Source: Paramoeba atlantica (taxonomy: Eukaryota; Discosea). Taken from it: 64,000 nucleotides of DNA. The DNA lies in the NCBI GenBank assembly GCA_977017575.1, contig CDRNVI010000138.1:40214-104213 (forward strand), in the 5' to 3' direction. The stretch's first letter is position 1. The number at the start of each line of letters is the position of its first letter. Positions 12,377 through 26,610 of the stretch are shown here, in pieces. A model generated the notes under the pieces. The model was given only the letters and a program-made list of their open reading frames with translations, had not been told where the DNA came from and made no database searches. A program made the position numbers and the translations under genes.

Positions 12377-13160
12377 TTTTCTTTTTTTCTTCTCTTTTTC
12401 TCTCTTCCCTCTCTCCCTCAATCTCCCCTCACTCCCAAAAACAGGAGCGGGAAAAACAAGAGTGGTACAACATCTCGCAGATATAACAGGAAATGAACTT
12501 GTTGTTCAAAATATGAACCAACAATCCGAATCTTCTGACATGCTTGGTGGATTTAAACCTGTTAATTTTCTTACTTTGGGTTCTTTTTTTTTTTTTCTTT
12601 TTCTTTTCTGTAATTATTATTTATTTATTATTGATGTGATTATTTCAATTATTATTTTTAATTCTATTATTTTTTGTCATGATATTTTATTTTCATTCCT
12701 CTAATTTTTGTAAAATTCTGATTATTTTCATTTTCAAAAAAAAGCTCTCCCTCTCAAAAAAGTATTCATCAAACTTTTTGTCAAAACATTTTCCCGAAAG
12801 GAAAACAAATCTTTCCTCGAAAGATTAGAGCTCTTTTTTTCTCGTCAAGATTGGAAAAAGTTTTTTCAACTTATTTTTAATACCATTCAAAAAGTTGAGA
12901 ATATTTTTGAAGGGAGTGGGTCGTTGGGTGGTGTCACAAATTCTGTTGGAAAGGAAGATTTGCCAAGGAAGGGAGAGGGAGAAGAGAGAGAGGAAGAGAG
13001 AGAGGAAAGAGAGAGTGAAGGAAATGCAGAGGGATTAAAGAGAAGGAGAGAAGATGGTGGAGAATTTGAAGAAAAAGAAACTCAAAAGAGAGGGAAAGGT
13101 GCGAGAAAGAGAAATCGAGCAAAGAGACAAAAGAGGGAAGAATCTTCTACTGTAGCTATC

Positions 13161-13191
<31 letters not shown>

Positions 13192-16100
13192 CCTCAACAA
13201 CCCCAACCACCAAAGCAAAAGTTTCCCCTCCCAAAAAAGGAAAAGAAACAAATACAAAAACAACAACAACAACAACAACACCAAGAGTACTTTCAATCCA
13301 AATGAGACAACACTGGCGTAAACTCAAAGGGGCAGTGGACCGTCTCTCATCCAAAATGGAGGGTCTAAAAAACCATTTTACGTTCACTTTCGAAGAAGGG
13401 GTCCTTGTCCGAGCAGTCAAAGAGGGTAAATGGGTCCTATTAGACGAAATCAATTTGGCGTCACCCGAAACTCTTGAAAGTATCTCAGGCCTTTTAGATG
13501 GTGGGTCGATCTGTCTCACTGAAAGGGGTGACGTTGTTAATGTTCCACGTCATCCAAATTTTCGACTCTTTGCGTGTATGAACCCTGCAACTGATGTCGG
13601 GAAGAAGGATCTTCCTCCTGGATTGAGAAATAGATTCAGCGAATTTTGGGTTGATGAGATTCATACCCGTGACGATCTCTCTCTCTTTGTCAGGACTTAT
13701 TTGATGAATACAGTCCCCGTTCCACCTGTTGATCAGATTGTAAGATTTTTATTATTCTAATTCTTTTCTTTTTTTTTTCCTTTTCTTTTTCTTTTTCTTT
13801 TTTTTTTTTTTTTTTTAACACTGTTTTCCAAAAAAAAGGTTTCATTTTATTTGGACATCCAAAAAGCAGCCAAAGAGACCTTAACAGATGGAACCAATCA
13901 TCGCCCACATTATTCTCTTCGTACTCTTGTCCGGGCTCTCGACTTTACTCGGCGTCACACATTATTGTATGGATTTTCTCGAGCACTTTATGAAGGATTT
14001 TCGATGGGGTTTTTGTCACAACTTTCTGTGGCATCTGCTGAAACGGTTCAGGCGATGATAAGGCACCATTTTGTGTCTTCAAAGAATCCTTTGAAACAGT
14101 TTTTACAACAGCCAAAAGCTCCTTCTTCTTCTTTTGTTTCGTGTATGGGTTTTTGGATAGAAAAAGGGGGGGAGAGGCTGGACCCGATGAAACATTATAT
14201 TATTACTCCGACGATTGAGCGTCACCTTCGTGATTTGACGAGGGTTGTGTTGTCACGTTCTCCTGCTCTTTTACAAGGTTTTTAATTTCATTTCTTTTTT
14301 TTTTTTTTTTTAATTTGATTTATTTATTTTATTAATTAATTTTATTTTATTTTTATTTTATTATCTTTTTTCAATTTCTTTTTGTTCTCTGTCTCTTTTT
14401 TTCTCCTTCTTTTTTCCTCTCACATGAAAAACAAAATAGGACCAACATCAAGTGGAAAAACAAGTATGGTTGAATACCTTTGTAAATTAACTGGCCATCG
14501 GTACATTCGTATTAACAATCATGAACATACTGATCTTCAAGTTTCTTTTCCTTTTTTTTCTTTTCTCTTCAAAATTCCCTCTTTCCCTCTTTCCCTCTCT
14601 CTTTCCCTCTCTCCTTTCTCAACTCACATCTCACACACACAAAAACAAAAAAGGAATATTTGGGAACATATGTAAGTAACGCAGAAGGAAAACTAGAATA
14701 TCAAGAAGGAGTCCTTGTCCAAGCAGCAAGAAGAGGAGATTGGGTCGTCCTGGATGAGCTAAATTTAGCTCCTTCTGATGTTTTAGAAGCTCTAAATCGT
14801 CTTTTGGATGATAATAGGTACCTCTTTTTTTTTGTTTTATTTTTTGTTTTTTATTTAATTGTTTGGTCTGGTTTTTTGAGTTTTTTTAATTTTTTTCTTT
14901 TTTTTATTTTTTCTCATGAAAAAATTATGGGATGTTCTCTATTTCGATGTTCTCTTCCTTCTCCTTTTGTAATTAATCTTAAAAAAAAAAACAGGGAACT
15001 CTTTGTACCAGAGACACAAGAAGTTGTAAAACCACATCCTCATTTTATGTTATTTGCGACTCAAAATCCTGCTGGTTTGTATGGGGGTCGTAAACAACTC
15101 TCTCGTGCTTTTCGAAATAGGTTTTTTATTTTTATTTTTATTTTTATTTTTATTTTTATTTTTATTTTTATTTTTATTTTTTATTTTTTATTTTAATTTT
15201 ACTTCTTTTTTCTCTTTCTTTTCGCCCTCATTTCGCCTCCTTCTTGATGCACCAAAATTTTAAAAACCTAATTATTTAATTATTTTTTTAAATAATAGGT
15301 TTATTGAATTACATTTTGATAATATCCCAGATGATGAACTTGCTATTATTCTTGAGGTTTCCTCCATTTTCTCATTCTTTTTCTTCCCTTTTCTTCTCCA
15401 TTTTCTCTCTCCTCCTTTTCTCCCTTTCTCTCCTCTCATGAAAAACAAAACAGAAAAGATGTGAAATTGCTCCATCATATTGTAAGAAATTAGTAGCGGT
15501 TATGAACGAGTTACAAGCGTCACGCCAACATTCTCAAGTCTTTGCGGGAAAACAGGCTTTCATTACTCTCCGGTTTGTTTATTCTTTTAAGAGATGATAA
15601 AAAAGAGAGAAAGAATGGAGAGAGAAATAAAAGAGAAAAAAGAAGAGAAAAAAGAAAAACAAAAAAAGAGAGTCAAAAAAAAGAAAACAAATGACCCATA
15701 ATTTTAAAAACAAAAATAGGGACCTATTTCGCTGGGCAAAAAGAAAAGCGGTCGGATATGAAGAATTGGGAGAGGCGGGGTATATGTTGTTGGCGGAACG
15801 TCTTCGCAATGATCAGGAGAAAAATGTTGTTCGTTCTGTTATTGAAAAACAATTGAAAATTTCTTTGAATATGCCTCTTCTTTATCTTCGTCATTTTCAG
15901 GTTTTTTTTTTTTTTGTTTGATTTCTTGTTTTGTTTTGTTTGTTTGTTTGATTCTTTGATTCTTTGTTTATTTGTTTATTTGTTCTTTTTTCAAAATCTC
16001 ATCGAAATTTCGCAGAAACATAAAGAGGTGATTCAACAAATTGGGGACAAAATTGGAATAGGAACCATTGTTTGGACGAGTAGTATGATTCGTCTCTTTT

Positions 16101-19100
16101 CTCTTTGTTCTCTTTCTATGGACCATCTTGAACCTGTTTTGTTGGTTGGGGAGACTGGCTGTGGTTCTCTCTCTTCTCTCTTTCTTTTCTCTCTCTTTTT
16201 TATTTCTTTCTTCTCTTTTAAATTCCTTTTTTTAACCCCTGACCCTCTCTCTCTTTCCCTCTCTCTCCTTTTTCTTTTTTCTCCACCACAGGAAAGACGA
16301 CAGTGTGTCAAATATTGGCGGAATTATACAAAATTAAACTTCACACTTTAAATTGTCACCAACACACTGATACATCTGATTTATTGGGTTTTTCTCTCTT
16401 TTCTTTTCTTTCTCTTCTCCTCTCTTCTCCTCTCTTCTCCTCTCTTCTCCTCTCTTCTCCTCTCTTCTCTCCCTCAAAGATTCTCGATTTAATTCAAAAT
16501 CAAAAGGTTCTCTGCGCCCAGTCCGTGGAAAAGACCAAATTCGGATCAAATTGTGTTCCCTATTGCGGGCAATTTTTGAAGAATCATTTCAAAAAATGGA
16601 TGAGAGTCACAATGGAGAGGAAGAAGGAAAGAAAAGGAGTCACGGTGGTGTCACAAGGGATGACTTGGAGGTTGGGATTAAGAGTTTGAAAAATGGGGAA
16701 ATTGGGCGGGGTATAATTTCTACCTTTGAAAAAATTGTTAAAAGTGGAAAAGGAAAGAAGAATTTGAGTGATGCTCAGAAGATTATGGCTGAGGTTTTGA
16801 TTTTTTTTTCTCTTTCTTTCTCTTTCTCTTCATTTCTCACGTAAATAATAGTATCGTTCTCTCTTTGCATGGCATGATGGGCCAGTAGTACAAGCAATGA
16901 AAGAGGGTGGTCTCTTTTTGATGGATGAAGTCAGTCTTGCTGAAGATTCTGTTTTAGAGAGAATGAATAGGTTTTCCACTCCCCCTCATATCCCTTCTCT
17001 TTCTTCTCTCTTTCTCCTCTTCCATTTTTTTCTCTCTCCTCCCTCTCTCTCCTCCCCCTCTCTCCTCCCTCTCTTTCTTCCATTTCTAAAATCCCGAAAT
17101 CAGTATCCTGGAAGCAGACAGAACACTAGTATTACCAGAGAAAGGAGGAGAAGTCATCTGCCAAATTGTGGGACACCCCTCTTTTCGTGTTGTTGCTACT
17201 ATGAATCCTGGTGGTGATTTTGGAAAGAGAGAGCTTTCTCCTGCTTTGAGAAATCGGTTTGTATTTTTTTTTGTTCTTTTTTTTTTTTGGGGGGGGGGGG
17301 GATTTAAATTAGAATGAAAATACTTTTTTTGAAATGGATATTTTAAAAAAAAATCTTATAAATACCCAACAGATTCACCGAAACCTGGGTTCCAAATGTG
17401 GACAACCGTGATGACCTCTTACAAATTCTCTCAGAAAGAATGAAAATTCCCAAAACAGTCAATCCAAATTTTTCCTGTGAAATAATTGGAGGAAGAATTT
17501 TAGATTTTATTGATTGGTTAAAAAAAGAGAAAAATTTAACTCGTTTGGTTGTCAGTTTGAGAGATCTTTTGACTTGGATTCAATTTTTGAATGTTTGTTT
17601 TGATGATCTTTCTTCTTCTTCTTCTTCTTCTCGTGTTTTGAAGTGTTCTATTTCTTCGATTGATGAAGCGTGTGTTCATGGCGCTTTTTTGGTCATTTTA
17701 GATGGGTTTGATTTTTACTTTTTTTTTTCCTTTTTCATTTCAGATTTCTTTCTTCTTTTTGCTAATTTTTTTTCGTAGGCTTGGGACAACTGGATCAGGC
17801 ATTTTTTCGGTTGAAAATGTTCTCTCTCTTCAAAAAGAGTCTGTTCAATTTTTAGTTCATCATTTAGACCAATTGCAGCAAACCCGAATTTTAAAATCTG
17901 TTGGTTTTGAAATTTCAAAGACAGAAGAGAGAGAAAAGGAGAGAAGAAAGGGAGATGATGAAGATCAGTGTATTCCTCAATTTCGTCAGTTTGGAAATGT
18001 GACAACTTTTGGAATTGAGCCGTTTTATATTGAGTGTGGCGGGATTCCTGATAAGGGAGTCAATTATTCGTTGTGTGCTCCAACAACGTCACGGAATGTG
18101 TCACGATTGTTGAGGGGTATGCAATTGCCTAAACCTTTGTTGCTTGAAGGATCTCCTGGTGTTGGGAAAAGTATTTGACTTTTTTTTTTGTTGATGAAGA
18201 GAAAGAGGAGAGAGAAAAAGAGAGAAATTGAAATTTTCTAATTCATTTTCCTTTCTCAGCATCTCTCGTAATTGCGCTTGGTAAATCAGTTGGAAAAAAT
18301 ATTGTTCGAATCAACTTGTCAGAACAGACAGATATAATGGATTTACTTGGTTCTGATCTTCCTGTTGAGGGTGGGTCTGGTGGTGAGTTTGCATGGAGAG
18401 ATGGAATCCTTCTTTCAGCAATTAAAGCAGGTCCATTTTTTTTTTTTTAATTGAAAAATTTCTTTTCAACTCCTAATTTCATTTTCATTAAACAAAAAAC
18501 AAAAAAAAACAGGAGATTGGGTCTTATTAGATGAATTGAATCTTGCATCACAATCAGTGCTAGAAGGACTTAATGCAATTCTTGACCACAGAGCATCCAT
18601 TTTCATTCCAGAACTTGATCGATCTTTCAATTGTCCACCAGGATTTCGTGTATTTGCTTGTCAAAATCCTATCTCACAAGGAGGTGGTCGAAAAGGACTC
18701 CCTAAATCATTCCTCAACCGATTTACTCAAATTTACATTGATCCTCTCTCTTTTGATGATTATGTTTTTATTTTGGGGCAGTCGTTTGAGTCTCTTCCAA
18801 GCGAGCTTCTTTCCAAAATGGTTACTTTTAATTCTCTTCTTTTGGAGGAGGTCCAAAAGGGAATAGTGGGGCGAGTGGGTGGACCTTGGGAGTTAAATTT
18901 ACGAGATTTGGTTCGGTGGGGAGAATTGATGGTTGCGTCACAATCAGAGGAAATGGGGTGGAATCCTGGAGATTTTTTGGATATGATTTATTTACAAAGA
19001 ATGCGGACTATTACTGATCGTCAAGAAGTGGTTAAGATTTATAATCAAGTTTTTTCGAATGCAAAACTTTCTCTTTGTTCTGAGACACTGACTATTCGCC

Positions 19101-22100
19101 CTGTTACTGACGATGATGAGGATTCTATGTCTTCAAAATTGAAGAATTACAATCGAATCCGAATTCTCCCTTCCTATACCCAGATTGGAGGAACATTTCT
19201 TCCACGTGACGCTAGCCGTCCTCCTGCAACCTCTGATTTATCGACAATTCATCTTGATCCACCCCCTCTACTCGCTCTTCCCCCTCAATTGAGCATGGCG
19301 GAACACGTTATGAAGTGCGTTGAAATGAATTGGATGCCAATTTTAATTGGTCCCGCAGGAAGTGGAAAGACGTCACTCATTAGATATTTGGCAAAGTTGT
19401 CTGGGAGGGTATTAGATGTTTTTGCAATGAATAGCAGTGTTGATACCATGGAACTTTTGGGTGGATATGAGCAGGTGGAAGAAGGGAGATATCGAAGGCG
19501 GGTGATTGAGATTTTGTCCGATGTTGTTGAATGTCTTTTAAGGTGTTTATTATTGAGGTTTTATCAAGGTGAAGTGGAGGGTTTGAAGCGTCATAGTAAT
19601 GTTGATGCAACATTGAGTGCTGTAGGAGAGGGTCAGGTTTGTTTGGATAAGATGAATGAGATTTTGGATTTGTGGAGAGTTGTCAGGTTTCATCATCTTT
19701 CTTCTTCTTCTACTCCTTCTTCTTGGAAGGTGAAGAAAGAGATGGTGTTGCAGCTGTTTGGGTTGATTGAAAAAACTTCAGTTTCATTTTTCATTCCAAT
19801 TCCAACAACTCCCAACACTCAGAACAAACAAGAAGAATCGGAAACATCTTCTTCTCTCCCTTCCTCTCTCTTCTTTAACCACACAATCCACAAAACATGT
19901 TCGTCATCCCCTTCACTCCAAGAAACAAAAGCAACCATTCAACAATGGGCCGACATCCTCGCCGAACAGAGCGTCTCGGGAAAATTCGAGTGGGTCGATG
20001 GGATGCTCCTTCGAGCGATGCGAGATGGCCACTGGCTATTAATAGACAATGTCAATTTTTGTGCTCCAACAGTATTGGATCGTCTCAATCCGTTAGTAGA
20101 ACCAGGCGGCTCCCTAATTGTAAATGAAAGAGGCACACTCTCAAATGGGGAATTACATGTGGCAAAACCTCATCCAAATTTCCGGTTATTTTTGACTATG
20201 GATGCGGCGAGTGGGGAGGTGTCACGTGCAATGAGGAATCGGGGAGTCGAGATGGTGATTCTTCCCCCTTGTTCGTCAAGTGCTGCGGCTGGTTCTTTCT
20301 TTTTTCTTTTTTGTTTTCACTTCTCTCCTCTTGATTTAACATTTTTTATTCTTTTTTAGATACACTCATCAAAGCCGAAAAAGTCCCTCCAGTTTGGTCA
20401 TCCAATCTTCTCCACATTCATAAAATCTCAATGGAATTTCTCTCAAATCTCTCCTCATCTACACACAATGATTCAATCCGTCAACTGCTTCAATGTGTTC
20501 GGTTAACAATTCAGCAACTTGAGTTAGGGAGTCACGTTTCTTCTTCGCTTTGTCACTCAATTTATCAGGTTTATGGTGGAGATGTAGTCACGTTTTTGAG
20601 AGAGGGAGAGAGAGAGAAGGAAAAAGAGGAAGGAGAGAATGTGGTGATGGAAGAGAGAGAATCTTCTCTTTCTTCTTCTCTTTCTTCTCTTTCTTCTTCA
20701 TCTATCTCGACCCACTCTCTTCTCTGTGGTTGGAAAGAGTTCTCTCCTTCTCTATTTCAAGATTCTTCTCTCTCCTCTCTCTCTTCTTCTGTCTCTCTTC
20801 TCTTTGATGTTTCTTCTCTTCTCGCCAACCAATATCTCTCCTTTTTGTTTTGGAAAGAGAGAGAAGAGAAAGAAGAAGAAAAAGAGAAAGAAAGGAGAGT
20901 GATGGTGAAAGAATATATTGAAATAGATCCTTTGTGTCTTCGTTCTGTTGAACCCTCTCTTCTTTCTGAAATCTCTTGTCCTTCTTCTCTCTCTCCTTCT
21001 TCTCCTTCCTCTTCTTCTTCTTTCCCATTCTCTACTCTCTCTACTCTCTCTTGTCAAGTTCCAAAAGAACCTCTCTCACCTTTAAAAGGAGTCTCTCTTG
21101 AGAATTTAGGAACAATTTTGGTTTCTTTGATTGTCGAAATTATCCCTTCTTCTCTTTCTCCTCTCTCTTTTCTCTCTTCTTCTTCTTCTTCTCTTCCTCT
21201 CTCTTCTTCCCAAAAAGAAGAACTTTCGAAAATGATTCTTCTTTCTCTCACTCCAGTTAAAACAATTTTGAAAATTTCAAGAAAAGTGAGAGCGGAAAGA
21301 AAAATTGAGAAGGGAGAAAAGAAAATAAAGAGAGAAGGAGAAGAAGAAAAAGAGACTGAAAGAGAGAGAGAAGAGAGAGAGAAAGAAGAGAGGTGGGAGA
21401 GAAAACTTTCTCTTTTTGTGGAGCAAGTGGAGTGGGGTGTTTCTGCTCTTTGTTTTGTTTATCAAAACGACGCAGTTTTTTCTCTACAAAATGTAGTAAA
21501 GGAGAAATTGTTTTCTTCTCTTTCTTCTTCTTCTTCTCTTTCTTCTTCTCTCTCTCCTTCTCTCTTTCTTCTTACAGATCAACCTCTTGACGTGTTTCAA
21601 AATGAGCCTCTCTTTCGTCAATTATTTGGTTTTTTTTCTTTATTATATTTTCTTCTTTTTTTTCTTTTCATTCTCTTTCTTTTTCTGACACTACTCAAAA
21701 AAGGGAGAGAGAGAGAAGAGAGAGAAAAGAGAAAGAGAGGATTTGCGCCTTTGTTTCCTTCAACAGATACAGCTCTCTTATTGTGTGGAGAGAGAAGAGA
21801 GAGAGAAGAGAATAGTGAAGGAGAGAAAGAAGAAGAAATATCTTCTCTTTCATCTCTTTCTTCTCTCTTGAAGTTGGCATATTTTCTCTCTTTTCAAGAG
21901 AAAAAAGAGAAGTTTCTTTTTGAGAGGTTTCTTTTTTTATTTCTTTCTTGAATTTTTCTTCTTCTTTGTTGTTAATACAATTTCTTTTTTTTTTTTTATT
22001 TTTTAGTGCAACATCAAAAGAAGATGAAGACAAAACACTGCTTCAAATGTCACGTGAAACCTATTTCCAAAAATTGGACCCCTCCGATCTCCCTCCTCTT

Positions 22101-25100
22101 CTCTCTCCCCTCATACAAAATCTCTACCCTTTTCTCCTCTCTCTTGACAATCTTCTCTCTTCTCTCGTCAAAAAATCAGCTTCTTTTCTCCCTTCTTCTC
22201 TCTCTTCTTCTTCTTCTTCTTCTTCTCTCTTCCAAGAAAAATTTATTCAAAATCTCATCTCCCTTTTTGAATTAAGGGTCTATTTATCAGATAATCTGGA
22301 CCAAAGAAAGTTAAATAAGCCCACCCTCTTAGATATATGGAACACTCTCTCTCTTCATGTCAAACAATTATTAGCCCCAATTCTGAGCAATGACCCTAAA
22401 TCTAATTCGTCATCTCTCACAATTGCAAGAGTGAGAGATCTCCCTGTTTCAATTTCAGGACCCAATTTTTCGGCTCTTCTTCGTGACATCTTCCACACCA
22501 CTGGTACAAACACAAACCTTGAGCACTTTTTGCATTTTTATAATGCATTTGAGGAACAAATCTTCCTGTTAATTCGACCAGAAACTTCCATTATTTCGAC
22601 CCCTCGATCTGGTGGGAAGAGCGCTCTCTTGGGTACATTATCTTCGACGATTATGGCAAATTATCAAAAAAGGTGTGGTAATGTGGCGACATTTCGGTGC
22701 CAACTTTTATTTTTACTTTTTGAGAGATTGAAGAGAGTGTCTAGAGATTTATTTTCACATCGAAATGATCCCTTTAATATGGATGGAAGTTTTAGTGACC
22801 CGCTTCCATTAGCTGTGCGTCTTCAAAGTGACACCAAATTTTCTCAAAAAAGGGGAGACATTCACGAGTCGATTTTAGAGGGAATTGGGACCATTTGGAA
22901 ACTGAATGGTGATCCTGGATTTGTGGCTGCCATTCGATCTGTTGAGGAAAGAGAAGAAATAAGAGAAGAACAAAGTGATGGAGAGGATTCGTTTATTCAG
23001 AGAGTTTTGAAGAAAATTCAAGGGAGCGGTTTTGGTCAAGTTATCACAGATTTTTCATCGAAAGTTGATTTATTGCGTTCTGTCACAAAGGTGTGTGAAT
23101 TTTTGGAAAAAGATGTGGCTGGTTTTTCTTCTGTGACTGCTCTTTCGAGCGTGACACCATCGTTGTTTAAGGGGGAAATTCTTCCAGAGTTAGGTCGATT
23201 CCAATTTAAACCTGAGCTGGTGGGACTTTTTGAAGATTTACATTCGTTGCGAACTCAATTTTCTGTGACTCCTCAACTCTTACATCGTGTTATGCGTCAC
23301 TTTTCTCAATTTGAGAAATCAACGGTGTTGAGTGGAGACGGAGAGACCCTTTCTTCTTCTCTTTCTTCTTCTCTTTCCTCTCTTTCTGAAATGGTCGCAC
23401 ATATTCTCAATTTAGGGGGAGGTTTGATGAAAGGGACCATACCCCCCACTGACTTTGTCCCCTTTTTATTATTATTGTGGGAATTGAATCAAAGTGAAGA
23501 AGAGAGAAGAGAGAAAGAAGAGAATACTCTATCAAAGGTTTGAATTCTTGGTTTTGTAAAAAAATAATTGAAGAAAAAAAAAACTAATTTCTTGAAATAG
23601 AGAGAGAAAAAGAAAGCACTTCGATTGGGTGGTGTTTTTGAAGAAATTGACCATTCTTTTTCCTCTCGTTTGTGGGACTCACCATTCTCTTCTCTTTTGC
23701 CATTATTGGACCAGGTTTTCCTTTCTTTCTTTTTAATTAATCCCTTCTCAAAATTTCATAATTTAAAAATATTCTTTTTGCAAAACCAGACACCAGAAAA
23801 AGCCAACACCCCAGGAATTGTGACACCATTTTCGCCCATTGGCGGTTCTTCCACTGAGTCTCCGACTTTGGCTGGCCCTGGTCTCTTATACTGTGCCACT
23901 TCCTCAAAAATAGCATTTTCCTTGTTGAAAGTGGGACAATCATTGGGTGATGAGACACCCATTGAGATGGTGTCACAGAAATTGAATCAATTGAGGGAGT
24001 TCATTGGTCAACTTGGAGGGGAGAGAAAGAGAAGAGAAGAAGGAGAAGAGGAGTTTTGTCCCGAGAGAGGAGATTGGTTAAAGGTTTGTCTTAAGGTGAT
24101 TCAATTGGTTGAGACAGGGGCGATTGGACCCTCTGACATCATCAAAGGAGAATTAGTTGGCATTTGTGAGAGGGCTTTGAGGGTGATTGTTGGTGAAGAT
24201 TCTTCTCTTTCTTCTTCTTCAATTCGTGTTCCTGATCTCTCGCTTTCTTGTTTGGATGATGTGACGCAAGGCTTATTGAAAACGGTTGTGGGAGGATTAT
24301 GTTCTCTCCTGAGTGAAAGAGAAAGAAAGGAAGAAAGTGAAGAAGAAGAGAGAGAGTGGTGGGAAGAGAGGCGGAAAGAATTAGGAGAAGTGATGGTGAA
24401 TTTAGGGATGATTCGAATGAGATTATTATTACCATCTACATTAGTTGACCCTAATTTAAAATATACAGTCAGGAGAGAGAGAGGAGAGGAGATAGAAACA
24501 AGATTGAGAGAGGAAGGAGAGGGAAGAGAGGAGATGGAGAGAAGGGGAGAGGGTGGGGGAGAGAGAGTTTGGAGAGAGAGGGAGAGAGAGAGAAAGAGCG
24601 TTGGAGAGGTGGTTTGTTTGTTGAGGTGGAAGGAGATTCCCAGGAGTTTTGAAGGTGCTTGTTCTTCGATCAGTCACAGGTTTTTTTATCTTTTTTTTTT
24701 TTTTTTTTGTTTTTTTAAAGAATTTTCACAAACAAATCAAATTTTCTTTCTTTGAAATCAATTTTGTCTAACTTTAATTATTTTAGTTCAAAATTCGAAA
24801 AACTCGCACAAGAAATGCACCATTGTTCAGCAACATTAACCAGTGTCCCAAAAGTATCACAACTATTAAATGAAATCACTTCTTCAAAAGGCAATATTTC
24901 TGATCGTCTTGTTGAGCAAGAGGTTTTCTCTTTTCTCTCTCTTCCCTTTTTCATTCTCTCTTTTCCTTTCTCTTTCCTTTCCTATCTCACTTTTCTTTTT
25001 TCTCCACAGAATCTATGGCAACAAAACACCGCCCACTTCATCTCTAACCTCGAAAAAAATTTCCCTCACTACCGCGACATCTATGTTCCCTTTTGCAATG

Positions 25101-26574
25101 CGATCTGGGATATCAAATATGGAATGCGTCTTGCTCTCCTTTCACACTCTCTTTCTTCTCTCTCTTCTTTAAAGAAAATGAAAAAGAGTTTTGAGAGGTT
25201 GGTTCAATTTCCCAGAGGGGGTCAAGTGGACATGAGAGGAGGTTTCGATGAGGGGATGGGACACGTGGGGCGAGTTGATTGGTTGAGGGAAGAGGTTATT
25301 GAACAGAGGAAGTTGCTTTCTTTTCTTAAGAATGTAAATTTATTTTTTTCATTTTTTCTTTCTCTCTCTTTTTCTTTTCTTTCTCTCTTTTTTCTCTCTT
25401 TCACTTTTCTTCCTCATTCTCATTTTCTTTTCTTCTTTCCAGACCAAGCTTCAATTTAAACTTCAATTCCAAATCCTATTTCGGTCTCTCCGTCTCTCAC
25501 TCTCACACCAATCTCTCTCATCTCTCTCTCTCCCTCCTCCCCCTCCTATCTCTTCCTCTCTCTCTTCTCCCTCCTCCTCTCAATCCTCTCTCCTCTCCCC
25601 CTCTCATCTCTCTCTCTACAACTCCATCTTTTCTATCATTGTCCAGCTCTGGGAACAAAATGTTGAGAGAAAGAAGAAGAGAGAAGAAGAGATAAATTCT
25701 TTATATAAATATAAAGAGGTTGAGCGTGGAGGAGAGACAGAGGAAGAGAGAGAAGAGAGAGTGTTTAGAGAGAGTTTTCCTGATTATTATGAGAGTTTTG
25801 GGGATATTGAAGAGGAAGGAGAGACAGAGGGAGAGAGAGAAGACATTGTTCCTCAGGTTGGAAACAGTTTTTGTTGATTCACTATTTAATATTTATTATT
25901 TATTATTTATTTCTTTATTTCTTTATTTCTGATTTTTTTTTTCTTCTTCTTATTTTTTGTTGAATTTTTGATTTCTTTTCGAAAAAATCAGATTTAAAAT
26001 TGATATTTCTTTTTTAGAGCGTTGAATCCAAAAAAGAAGAAGAAGGAGATTGGATCACAGAAGAAGATCTTTACCATATGTTTTGTTGTCACAGAAAAAT
26101 ATTTGAGTCTTCACTCTCCCCTTCTCTTCTCCCTTTTGAATCTCTTTCTCCAGTTTGTTTCTTTCTCATTTTCCCTCTCTTTTCTTTTTTCTAACTTCTC
26201 TCTCTTCCCAAAGATACGAGAAGCCGAAAAAGCACAAGAGATTGGACACAAAGTCTCTTCTGAACTCTTCCGTGACACCCCCACATTTTCCTTATTTGGA
26301 GGTCATATGGACTCCATTTCTATGTCATCTCATATTATTATGGCTTCTCAGATGTGTTCTAATATCTCTTCCTCTTCCTCTTCTTCTTTCTCTTCTTCTC
26401 CTTCTCCTGCTTCTACTTTCTCTTCTCCTTTTGCTTCTCTTTTTGACGAGGGTATTCGTCACAAAGGGGCCTTAATTGGAGCAAGGAAATGCTATGATAT
26501 TTATCGAGATCCAAATCAAAAAGAAGCTCAGGTATTTATTTTTTTTTCCTCTTTTTTCCCCTTCTATTCCTTTT

Positions 26575-26610
<36 letters not shown>

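Noticed and set aside
19270..20360. Loss of the catalytic glutamate in the AAA6 Walker B of midasin as a mutation
   Set aside because: DNVNF is the normal family state in AAA6, so it is not specific to this copy.
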